Positions 27,006 through 36,300 of a DNA stretch of 64,000 nt are shown piece by piece. Origin of the DNA: Pelagicoccus sp. SDUM812003 (lineage in GTDB: Bacteria; Verrucomicrobiota; Verrucomicrobiia; Opitutales; Opitutaceae). The DNA lies in NCBI RefSeq assembly GCF_031127815.1, contig NZ_JARXHY010000016.1, positions 1-64,000 on the forward strand, given 5' to 3'. Every line of letters starts with the position of its first letter. Within the stretch, counting starts at the first letter, position 1. Under the pieces are notes generated by a model, which was not told the DNA's origin, ran no database searches, and saw only the letters and a list, made by a program, of their open reading frames with translations. The position numbers and the translations under genes are program-made.

Positions 27006-28289
27006 GTGCTTTCAGAAACGCCACCCTCACGAGCCCGCCGGTGGGAAGCGATCTTCCTGATCTCTCTGGTCTACCCGCTTGCCTCGATCCAGATAAGCGT
27101 CGCGACGATTCTCTTTCCCATGCTCAAGCAGGAGTTCGACCTGTCGCACCAGCAACTGGGAACCTTCGCGACGATCTATCTGCTGTCGCGGGCAGCGTTC
27201 GGCCCTCTATGGGGAATGCTCGCCGACCGCTTCGGCCATAAGCGCATGCTGATCGCATCCCTGGCGATAAACGGCGTTCTCGTATTCAGCACCGGATTCG
27301 TCGCCAGTTTCGATCAGCTTCTGATTCTGTACAGTCTCAGCATACTCTGCACCGTGGCTGCGGAACCCATAACCTACACCATCGCGTCCACGGTGTTTCC
27401 CTCCAGCGACAGAGGCAAGGCGTTCGGCTCCATGCGAGCGGTACGGGGATTGCTTGGAGGGGGCTTCATCCTGGCGGTTGGATGGTTTGGCAGTTTCGAA
27501 GAAGGCTGGCGCTACGCCTTGATGGCTTTCGGAACCGTAAAGATCGCCATTACCCTAGCGCTGGGCAAACGGCTCCGATCGAGAGTAGAAAGTTCCAATC
27601 GAGATTGCAACGAACCGAAATTCGAATGGAACGCATTCAAATCCGTCACCAAGAAGCCAGTATTCATTCTTTTCACACTGATTCACATATTAGCCACCGG
27701 CATGTTGATGCCTGTATTCATGCCGACCTTCCTCGTTGAGCTACGGGGCCAGACCTTGGCCTCAGCGAGCGCCCTTGTGGGAGCGATGAAGATTTGCATG
27801 TTCTTCGGGGCCCTGCTGGGAGGCGTATTGGGCGACCTACTCGAACGTGTCAGCCCAAGCAAGGGACGAATCGTTCTCCTGCAGGCTTACGCCGCGATCT
27901 TCGCCAGTCTCAACGTGATCCTGTTTCTTCCCGACTGGCAGCATACCAGCGTCCTTTGGACGCTATCGCTTCTGGTCAGCACGGTTTTTCCCGTCGGCTT
28001 CACGGGATGCGTTCTACCGATGCTGGCCAACGTAGTGCCTTTTCACCTACGAAGCGCAAGTTTCGCCATTATGGCGTCTTTATGCCAAGGCCTGAGCCTA
28101 GCCGGCATTTCGACAGCAATCGGCTCCTTATCCGAGCATCGCGGACTGGACAACGCTCTCTTTCTCGCGTTCTCGATCCCCTACGCCATCATCGCCATGG
28201 TGTGCATAGCCTTGTATCGCTACTATCCATCCGAACTGGCTGCGAGAACAGAGTCTGCAAATGGTCCAGCCGTGTCGCCTCATATATAG
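27006..28289 (+). CDS. MFS transporter
   Basis: A 427-residue inner-membrane carrier with about 12 hydrophobic segments. The loop between helices 2 and 3 has the family motif GMLADRFGHKRML, and the second half repeats it weakly as GGVLGDLLERVSPSKGR. A GTG at 27006 gives the N-terminus MLSETPPSRARRWEAIFLISLVYP; the next in-frame Met is inside helix 1 or later, supporting this start. It is the only carrier on the plus strand, divergent from GH3 and convergent with a cytoplasmic GH2. Uptake of a sugar or sugar acid is likely from context, but efflux cannot be excluded. Confidence 0.82.
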   Translation: MLSETPPSRARRWEAIFLISLVYPLASIQISVATILFPMLKQEFDLSHQQLGTFATIYLLSRAAFGPLWGMLADRFGHKRMLIASLAINGVLVFSTGFVASFDQLLILYSLSILCTVAAEPITYTIASTVFPSSDRGKAFGSMRAVRGLLGGGFILAVGWFGSFEEGWRYALMAFGTVKIAITLALGKRLRSRVESSNRDCNEPKFEWNAFKSVTKKPVFILFTLIHILATGMLMPVFMPTFLVELRGQTLASASALVGAMKICMFFGALLGGVLGDLLERVSPSKGRIVLLQAYAAIFASLNVILFLPDWQHTSVLWTLSLLVSTVFPVGFTGCVLPMLANVVPFHLRSASFAIMASLCQGLSLAGISTAIGSLSEHRGLDNALFLAFSIPYAIIAMVCIALYRYYPSELAARTESANGPAVSPHI

Positions 28290-28332
28290 CGAACCTAAGC
28301 TTCGAGCGTCAGCTAGTCGTACCCAATTTCCG

Positions 28333-30669
28333 CTACCGGAGCGGGCTCTCCTTCCTAGACCTAGCTGCGAAATCACTGGAGATCATTGATTGCCCAAGCG
28401 GAATAACCGATTCGCTCTCTGGGTAAACAGACTTCGCCCCTGCGAGCCCCACGCTGCTAACGGATAGGGAGAACGACTTGCATCCCGGATGGCGAACGAG
28501 CACTACCGATGCCACGCCGGATTCGCAGGGCACGTCCTTCGGCCCGACGATCTCGACTCCCGACCCGCATTCGAATGCGACCGTATCCATCGCCGTCTTA
28601 CAGATGTTTCCGTCTTCATCGACTACGCGAGCGTGAGCGAAAAGCACATCCGTTTCGCTCTCTTCGCCCTGGATTCCCTCGTCGGCGATCTGCAGCGTCA
28701 ATCGCGAAGGCGCCCCTGGAGTCGCCAGTTGATGATTGGCGACCTCAACGCCTCCGATGAAACCAACCGCTTCCAGAGCGCCTCTTTCGAATTTCTCGAG
28801 TTGAAAGAGAAAAGGTGGAAACGGAAGTCGCTGGTTGTTTGAGGTACGCGAAGGTTCAAGAGGACCAAACTCTTCATCGTTGAGCTTCAACGCGACCTCC
28901 TCGCAATTGCTGAACACAAGCACGTCGAGGATCGAATTTTCCACCCAACGCGACGCGATGTACACCATAGGTCCACCGCTCCACCTCTCGCTTCCTTCGC
29001 TGGGAGCGCGCTGGCTTTTAAAGAAGAAATACGAGTATTTCGGCAATCGGTGAATGTCCATGACCCCGCACGCGGCCCGAGTGGGACTGTATCCACGCGG
29101 GTAGTCGAACATCGACCAAAGGCCGTCGGTGACCGCGGGGGAAGACAGGGTGTCGTTCAACGCGACGATGTGGTTATGGGCCTGCCGGCGCAGGCGGCGC
29201 TCGCCTTCGCGACGAAAGGCTCGGCTGTTGCTCCAATCCGCCAATAGCCCAGCTCCAGTTTTCTGATCGAAACCTTCGTTCGAAGCGTAGAACTCCCAAT
29301 CGCCATACTCGGCGATAACGAGGGCCTTGTCCTCGTTCTTCCACGTATGAATTTTCCCATGCTGTCGGGAGTGGATGAATACATCGAATCGATCAATCCA
29401 ACCGCAAACAAGCATCTGGTCCCCGGGGTACTCCTCGTGGCCAATGCGCATCATCTCAGTCATGAACGCCTCATCCATTTCTGTCTCGTTCAACGAAAGC
29501 TCCCAGAAAATGACGCACGGATGATTTCGATCCCGGCGCACCAGCTCTCTGGCGTTTTGGTAACACGCCTCTCGGAAAGCGTCTCCTCCAATAAACTGCC
29601 AGCCTGGAATGCAGTTCATCACCAAGATCCCCAACTCGTCGCAAGCATCCAAAAACGCCGGCGACTGCGGGTAGTGGGAAAGCCGAACATAGTCGAAGCC
29701 TGCCTCCTTGATTCGTTTCGCGTCGCGATACTGGGCCGCGTCCGAAAGAGCGTATCCGATCCTTGGATAGTCCTGATGACGGTTCGTACCCCGAGGACGA
29801 ATACGTTTCCCGTTCAGCTGCAGACCTCCGCTGCGAGATACCGCGATATGACGAATGCCAAAACGCTCTTGCACCCGGTGGATAAGACTACCGTTAGGCG
29901 ATACTAGCTCCACTGCGATAGTGTATAAATGCGGTGACGCGAGATCCCAAACGACAGGATCGGAGACCTTGGCGGAAAAGGAATACTCCTGGTCCTTCCC
30001 CGCGGGTACCTCTCCTGATTCTATTTCTCCGGAAACGACAAGTTCTCGCTGCTCATTTTCTATGGCGTAGCGCAAGACGAACGCTCTATCCGAATTCGAA
30101 TCGTTCACCACGTGGGCGGAGATTAATAAGGTCGCCTCTTTCGCATCCAAATTTCCAGTACGAACGAACACCCCTCCGCTTCCGACGACTCCTGCTGAAA
30201 TCGGGTCCGAAATGTGAAGCGACGGATAAGCTCGCAATTCGACATGGCGGTACAATCCGCCATAGAAGCAGAAGTCGAGCTCGTCGACGGGCTTTCCTGG
30301 AGGCACATCTCCATCGTCGCGATTGTCGAGCACAGCTGTCAATATGTGCTCGCGACCGTCGGCCAGCCAGCGTGTCACGTCGATCTCGAATGGCAGGTAT
30401 CCACCTGAATGAGACCCAGCGCATTCACCATCGATGGCAATCTCAGCCGTATGCATCGCCGCGCCAAAGTAGAGCACGTACCGCGTGTCCGGCTCAACGA
30501 TCCCGACCTTCAACGTTCTCGTATATTCGCAAAGCCCCTGCCAATGCCCACAGCCATCCAAGTCTGCTACAAAAGGACTGTGCGGCAAAAAGACAGGAAA
30601 CGGCCCGTCCTCTTGGTCCAAGATTCGAAACGACCACCCGTCGACTAAGCGCTCTCTGAAATATGCCAT
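28333..30669 (-). CDS. GH2 family glycosidase, cytoplasmic (beta-glucuronidase/galactosidase type)
   Basis: 778 residues from the ATG at 30669 (MAYFRERLVDGWSF); a TTG at 30702 behind AGGGCGGG is an alternative. There is no signal peptide, unlike the other four GH2 here. Domains: sugar-binding jelly roll (FGAAMHTAEIAIDGECAGSHSGGYLPFEIDV), Ig domain, and TIM barrel with LNGKRIRPRGTNRHQDYPRIG. FWELSLNETEM carries the acid/base Glu and LVIAEYGDW the likely nucleophile. C-terminal Ig-like domains follow (KLNDEEFGPL). It lies behind a GPH symporter and a LacI regulator, the arrangement of E. coli uidA/uidB, so an imported uronide or galactoside is the probable substrate (inference). Confidence 0.85.
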   Translation of the reverse strand: MAYFRERLVDGWSFRILDQEDGPFPVFLPHSPFVADLDGCGHWQGLCEYTRTLKVGIVEPDTRYVLYFGAAMHTAEIAIDGECAGSHSGGYLPFEIDVTRWLADGREHILTAVLDNRDDGDVPPGKPVDELDFCFYGGLYRHVELRAYPSLHISDPISAGVVGSGGVFVRTGNLDAKEATLLISAHVVNDSNSDRAFVLRYAIENEQRELVVSGEIESGEVPAGKDQEYSFSAKVSDPVVWDLASPHLYTIAVELVSPNGSLIHRVQERFGIRHIAVSRSGGLQLNGKRIRPRGTNRHQDYPRIGYALSDAAQYRDAKRIKEAGFDYVRLSHYPQSPAFLDACDELGILVMNCIPGWQFIGGDAFREACYQNARELVRRDRNHPCVIFWELSLNETEMDEAFMTEMMRIGHEEYPGDQMLVCGWIDRFDVFIHSRQHGKIHTWKNEDKALVIAEYGDWEFYASNEGFDQKTGAGLLADWSNSRAFRREGERRLRRQAHNHIVALNDTLSSPAVTDGLWSMFDYPRGYSPTRAACGVMDIHRLPKYSYFFFKSQRAPSEGSERWSGGPMVYIASRWVENSILDVLVFSNCEEVALKLNDEEFGPLEPSRTSNNQRLPFPPFLFQLEKFERGALEAVGFIGGVEVANHQLATPGAPSRLTLQIADEGIQGEESETDVLFAHARVVDEDGNICKTAMDTVAFECGSGVEIVGPKDVPCESGVASVVLVRHPGCKSFSLSVSSVGLAGAKSVYPESESVIPLGQSMISSDFAARSRKESPLR

Positions 30670-30713
30670 CCTTTTCGGTCTGCGACTTGATTGGTAAGCC
30701 AATGCTACCCGCC

Positions 30714-31706
30714 CTATACGGAATTTCTCTCGATCAACCGCACTGGCATCTTGACCGCTCGCTGGCTGACCTTCTTTCCCGAAGTTAGATTATCCAGCAT
30801 CTCAGCCGCCGTTTCCGCCATTTCCCCCAAAGGCTCCTCTATCGCCGTCAACGGCGGATTGATGAGCTCTGAAATCCCTTCGTTCTCGCCGCCAATGACC
30901 GCTATGTCCTCAGGCACGCGAAGCCCCATCACGTAAGTGAGCAGATGGATGCACTCCATCGCCTGCAGACTTGTACCCGGAACGTAAATACAATCCGCGC
31001 CACCTCTGACGATACGAGTCACCGCTGCCGAATCCCGGCCCGAGCTTGCGGACGCCATCATGCGATTCTCGTATTCTAGCCCCGCCTCCTCTATCGCCTT
31101 GCGGTATCCCAGGAGTCGCTGTTCGAATCCAGGCCCTTCTCCTCCGAAGCAGGCCAGCTTTTTCTTTCCATGCTCGATGAAATACTTCGCTGCCAGATAG
31201 CCGGAGTTGTAGTGATCGGAAAAGATGCAGTACTGCCGTTCCGACACCTCGAACTTGTCCATATATACGATGGGTATCCGTTTTTCGAATTCCTTTAGAA
31301 ACTCGAGCAGCTTCGTATCATAGGTGACGACGACGATGCCATCCAGGAACAGCCCAGGTAGCTCTTCAAATGGATCGGTAGGCAGCACGATACCCATTTT
31401 CTTTCGCGACAAAGCAAAGGACAGGTGAGCGGACAAGGTTGCCGCGTAGCCTTCCACCCGGTCGGAAAACCGAGGATCCGTCAGGATCGCGATCTGCCGC
31501 GAACGAACCGATGCCTGAGGCTTTAGATCCAGCTCCTTGGCCGCCTTCAGAATCGTTTCACGCGTCTCGCTCTTGACGCGGTCTCGGTTGTTCAGCACCC
31601 GACTCACAGTACCGGGTGAAAACCCAGTGTACTTCGCCAAATCGTAGATCGTTATTTTCTTCGCCGTACCGCTATCGTTCGTTTTCACTGTTTTTGCTTT
31701 TTTCAT
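30714..31706 (-). CDS. LacI family transcriptional regulator
   Basis: 330 residues from the ATG at 31706, 7 bases after the symporter stop; the frame runs on to 31739 but would overlap the symporter. The N-terminal helix-turn-helix is KKITIYDLAKYTGFSPGTVSRVLNN with the hinge ETILKAAKELDLKP. The effector domain has the periplasmic-binding fold: QIAILTDPRFSD, LDGIVVVTYD, IPIVYMDKFEV, GYLAAKYFIEHGKKKLACFGG, RVPEDIAVIGGENE and PLTAIEEPLGEM. LacI proteins bind palindromic operators and release them on sugar binding. It sits between symporter and GH2 in one operon, so autoregulation is probable. Confidence 0.9.
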   Translation of the reverse strand: MKKAKTVKTNDSGTAKKITIYDLAKYTGFSPGTVSRVLNNRDRVKSETRETILKAAKELDLKPQASVRSRQIAILTDPRFSDRVEGYAATLSAHLSFALSRKKMGIVLPTDPFEELPGLFLDGIVVVTYDTKLLEFLKEFEKRIPIVYMDKFEVSERQYCIFSDHYNSGYLAAKYFIEHGKKKLACFGGEGPGFEQRLLGYRKAIEEAGLEYENRMMASASSGRDSAAVTRIVRGGADCIYVPGTSLQAMECIHLLTYVMGLRVPEDIAVIGGENEGISELINPPLTAIEEPLGEMAETAAEMLDNLTSGKKVSQRAVKMPVRLIERNSV

Positions 31707-31713
31707 TACGGTG

Positions 31714-33174
31714 CTAAACTGTTCCCCTACGCTCCTCAAGAGCGTCCCTTGTCTCGTATGCTCGCTGGCGTGTTATGGGATAGAAAATAAGAATGACGAT
31801 GGCAAGGATTGCCCACAAGGCAGTGGAAACCGCGAGGAATAGTCGCAAGGTGAGAATGCTCTCGGAGGATTGGTCCCCCCCGAGCTCCGCATCGAAGCCC
31901 GAAACCTGCAAGGCGATCGTCATGCCAAAGATGGAGAGCGAGTAGCCAACTTTCTGTATCCAAAGGAACACCGAGCCAAACATGCCCTCGCGTCGCTGTC
32001 CGTGCTTCAACTCGTCGTCATCGCAGATATCAGCTACCATGGAAGGAAGCAGCACTGCGATGGCTGTCCAAATAGGTCCGCACAACAAAGGGTCGATCAA
32101 AATCTTCCAAGGATTGCCTGGCGTATACAGCACCCACTTCCCGATCGACCCGAGCAAGACCATGGCAAAGATCACGTTCAGCGCGGTCTTCTTGCCATAG
32201 CGATTCGAAAGCCAGTTTATCGGATAAATGGATACGATTCCCACGATCGCGTATCCAGTCGAAAGCACCGCTTTCCAGTGCGACCCTTCCGCGATGTCGC
32301 CGTCGAACATGTAATACACGATCAAGTAGTAGTCCGTGCTCGATGCGAACATGCCGGCCACGATCTGGCAGATGGTCAAAGCGACCAACACCGCAAAGGC
32401 CTTGTTCCTGAGCGACTCCGCAGCGCTCGACCAGAACTTCACCTTCTTCTGCTTCTTAGAGACTTTGTAATAGCGCTCCTTGACGAAGATGCCCGGCAAG
32501 ATCCCGACCAAGCCCAACAGCAGAATCGCCACCGCCCAGCCCACGAATCGAACGCCATACATGACGCTCCCGAAAACCGACAACGTCGCCAGAGGGAACA
32601 GCCACGAATAGCCGAGTTCGCCGATCTTATGGAAGAACCCGCAAAAGGAGGTCACTCGTGTGCGCTCCTTGTAGTCAGGCGTCATTTCAAAGGTCAAGCT
32701 GGTCAACGGCACCCCAAAAATGGTGTAGCAGGTATAGAAGAACAGCAGCGATCCAAGGAGATACCCAGCCATCGCCTTCTCGCCCCAATCCATCGGCACC
32801 ATCCAAATCATGCCAAAAGCGATCGCTTGCAGGATCGCCCCGAGCACGATGAGCGGGCGGCGTCGGCCCCAACGCGTGTGCAAGTTGTCGGAGATGTATC
32901 CAACCGCTGGATCCGTGATGGCATCCCAAAGCCTTGGAATCGACAGCGCCGTGCCCAGGAGGATCGGACTCACATGCAGCGTCATATTGTAGACCGGCAT
33001 GGCGAGGCTGTTCACAGCCATGTTTCCAAAAAACAATGACAAATAGCCCGACCCCAAAGCGGTTTTCTCGCCCAGGCTGACCTTGTCCTCCTCCTTTGTG
33101 GCCCGGTCTTCGCCCTCGCCTCGTGGCATTGGGCCTTTGGGACCCGTATTCGAAGGTGTGTCGGATTCTAGCAT
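31714..33174 (-). CDS. GPH family sugar:cation symporter (MelB/UidB-like)
   Basis: A 486-residue inner-membrane protein with 12 predicted helices and a hydrophilic N-terminal extension of about 35 residues. Family marks: ALSIPRLWDAITDPAVGYISDN in helix 2 and loop, RWGRRRPLIVLGA after it, TSLTFEMTPDYKERTRVTSF in the middle loop, and ADICDDDELKHGQRREGMF in the later cytoplasmic loop. GPH carriers import galactosides, xylosides or glucuronides with Na+ or H+. First gene of the operon with LacI and cytoplasmic GH2. The region upstream contains the palindrome ATTGTT/AACAAT at 33278-33291. Confidence 0.88.
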   Translation of the reverse strand: MLESDTPSNTGPKGPMPRGEGEDRATKEEDKVSLGEKTALGSGYLSLFFGNMAVNSLAMPVYNMTLHVSPILLGTALSIPRLWDAITDPAVGYISDNLHTRWGRRRPLIVLGAILQAIAFGMIWMVPMDWGEKAMAGYLLGSLLFFYTCYTIFGVPLTSLTFEMTPDYKERTRVTSFCGFFHKIGELGYSWLFPLATLSVFGSVMYGVRFVGWAVAILLLGLVGILPGIFVKERYYKVSKKQKKVKFWSSAAESLRNKAFAVLVALTICQIVAGMFASSTDYYLIVYYMFDGDIAEGSHWKAVLSTGYAIVGIVSIYPINWLSNRYGKKTALNVIFAMVLLGSIGKWVLYTPGNPWKILIDPLLCGPIWTAIAVLLPSMVADICDDDELKHGQRREGMFGSVFLWIQKVGYSLSIFGMTIALQVSGFDAELGGDQSSESILTLRLFLAVSTALWAILAIVILIFYPITRQRAYETRDALEERRGTV

Positions 33175-33306
33175 GGAGATCAGAGGTATTGGGATGTTCG
33201 GGTCAAATATGGAAAAGCTGAGAGGAATCCGGCTGCAGCATGTTCGAATGTTTCGTAGGCGATTGAACTATTTCACCATTGTTAAAACAATACTTTATTC
33301 GCTTTG

Positions 33307-36300
33307 CTACCATTTCACTTCTTCGATTTCGAGGCGAGCGACGTCGGCTGCTCCTTCGCCCGTGACTTCGACGCGATAGTTGCCGGGACCGATCGGAGTG
33401 ACGAGGGCTGCGGTAAACTCCGCCGCCTCGCTCGGGCTCATTCCATCTCGCAACGCCAACACTTCTACGATCGAGTCGACATCGCCCTGAATTCTCGAGC
33501 TGTTCGAGGCCAGCAACGTCTCCGATTCCGACCCTGACTGCCAAAGAGAGATGGTCGATGTCGACACCGAGTCCTCGCTCGACCATGCCCGAATCGCGAT
33601 CAAACGATTCTCTCCGCCTTCGACTTCAAAGCGCACGGACACGCCTTCGCTCCGACCAACCGGCCCAGAGATGAGTATATCCGTAAGCCCGTCCGCGCGA
33701 GCGAGGATTTGGTAGGAATCCGTCCCTTCTCCTGAACCGCTGTCGTTGAAAATGAAATACAGCCCTTCTCGATCTTCAGCTTCCGCCGAGGCAACACTCT
33801 TAGCTCTCGCAATAGGCCTCGAGATTCCGTCTACGAATTCCAGAGCGACGAAACGTCCATCCGTTCCCGCGACTGTGGACATGCCGATCAGCGAGCGAGC
33901 CAAGGCGCCCGTTTCGCTTCCACCTGTCCGCAAAGAATGCGCTTTCAAAAACGCTTCCACTCCAATTCGAGCGCCCAAGGTTCGCCCGATGAAATCATCG
34001 GCTCGAACGTGAATGCCACCGTACAAGCGAGAAAGCCCGGCTTGATCCGCCGCGTCGAAATAGGTGGCCCACTGCAAGACGACATCCTCGCTGGGGCCGT
34101 ACTCGAATTCGAGAAAATCGCCTTTGGGAAAAGTGTACTGCCCTATGCCGCCAGGGAAAAATGGCGACCCCGTCAATAGCGACATGACCTCCGCGCCAGC
34201 CCGACTAAAGGTGCTATGACCGGAAACGTAAGCTGCGAACGCCGGCGTAACAAACGTGCTACGCTGATACGGCATCCAGTTTTCCGCGAGGATCCAATCG
34301 ACCCCGCCTACCTGCGAGTGGTGGTCCGCGGGTTCTCCCGCCCAGGCTCGTATTGCAATTTTACCTACCTCCGCCGCCAAGTGTTCGTGACGTTCTCCCT
34401 GCGCCGAGCTCTCCTGTGTAACCACTTCGATTAAATCGTCTATCAGCGGCAATCCGTCTGGATGGTAGCTCGGTCCGTCAGGGTCGCTCGACTGACCGAA
34501 ACCTGCCAAACAACGGATCATCGAGATGGGCCGCGAATAGTCGTACTGCCGCTTGAGGGTCCAAGCCGCCACCGCGGCGTCGTGCATCGCTCCGTTCAAA
34601 GCGAGGTAGGATTGGATGTTCCATTCGAGCTCGTCCATCTCCTCTCCGAGCCCCATGTAATTTCGCTCGAATGAGGGGTGTTCGCTCACTTCGTTCAAAA
34701 GCGTGTTCCAGTGGCCGGGCGGCGTTTCCGAGGCCGGTCCATCGGCCCAGAACTCCGCCAGGATCCGACCATAGTCGGCGTGCCTGACCAGATTTGGCTC
34801 GTACGGCCGGCCCGTAACCGGATTTACACTACGCCCCTCGCCGTCATTCGTTCCCAAAGGATTGTTCAAAAGCCCTCCAGGCGAGATATCGATCATCTCG
34901 CTGGAAGCGGGATCCAGCAGGGAGGAATAGCGAATAACCTCCACCGCCGCATCGACAAACGCGTCATGCGTTTCCGTGCCAAACAACGGCGGAGGGCCTG
35001 GATCCCAAGCGATGGTAATGCCGCTATCCTTCTCGATCGCGAAGGTGTCCACCTCTCGCCAGTTGACCCCCACGAAGCTCTGGACCTTCTCTTCGCTAGG
35101 GATGCCATTTTGCGTGACCCGGAAATCGAAGGCCAACGGCTGCCAGCGGTTCGGATCGTCGATATTTGCGCCGGGCAATTTGAATACCATCGGCTCGTTT
35201 GCCTCAGCGTAGCCGCTCGTATCCGCGTAACCATTCGCTTCATTCGAGCCGTCGTCTAGCGTCTGCTGGAGGATGGAATCCGCAATCCGGTTTCCCACCG
35301 CCGCAGGAGCGTTTCCTACCGTCGTCTCAATGGACGGGTCGTATCCGAAGCGCTCCATCAGCCAGTCGATGTTGTACCGTATCCGTTCGCTACTCACGCT
35401 GTTCTGGTACCGTCTTTTCAATACACGGTAGCACGCGTAACTAATCGCCTCGCGCTGGGCGGCGATTCGATCGCCGAACCAGTCCGCTTCGGAAAGCGCC
35501 TCTTGATGAAAGACAGCTTGCGCACGTTCCCAGCCGTCCTCTTCGTATGCCCAATAGACATCCCACATGGTAGCGGATAGGTGATACAAATTACGCCCAT
35601 GGATGGTGGGGGCGGGAAAGTCCTTACGAATCGCGTCCAACAGGAACTCGTTCCACCAACGAGCGACGGAGTGATCCTGCAGATCGACCGTCACTTCGAC
35701 TATCACTTCCTTGGTCAGGGTTTCTCCCGCCGCGTTTTTGACCCGAGCCCGATAGACACCGGCATCGTAAGGCTGCAAGCGCTTTATCTCAAAATCTTGG
35801 CGATCGGCCCCGAAGATAGATTCGCCATCCTTCTCCCAACTTACCGTCACGCCAGTCCCGCCCAAAACCTCTAGCGAAAGCTCCAAGCGCTCACCCACCT
35901 CGAAGGTCCCGCCAATGGGCTGTGTTTCGATGATGGGAGCAAGCAGCTCGACATCCGGCTCCACAATCACGTGAACTTCGTTCGTATTCAGGTTCTCAAT
36001 ATCCTGTCTAATGCCGCTCGGCCAAACCACCTGGATCGAATCTACCGACTCGCCGGCATCGCCAAGTCCGAAATGCAATACGCCTTCGCGTTGCCCCATG
36101 TAGGCGTTGCTCGGATTGTAGAGACCCGTCTGCGTTCTTTCTCCATCGGTCACTCGCACTACCGCCCCGATTCCGTCGCGATTCGACTGATCGCCCTGAA
36201 AGCGGAAGCGTATCCACTTCTTTCCGTTTTCGGATGCATTGCTGCGATAGATGATCGGTTTGCCGAAGGTTTGGGTGACGATCACGTCCTCGTCACCGTC

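Noticed and set aside
26656-27030. Minus-strand frame of 124 codons between GH3 and MFS
   Set aside because: It overlaps the MFS start, has no recognisable motif and occupies the divergent promoter region.
33278-33291. ATTGTT-AA-AACAAT dyad as a LacI operator
   Set aside because: It is only 12 paired bases in an AT-rich patch and lacks the central CG common in LacI operators. It is mentioned with the GPH gene but not listed as a site.
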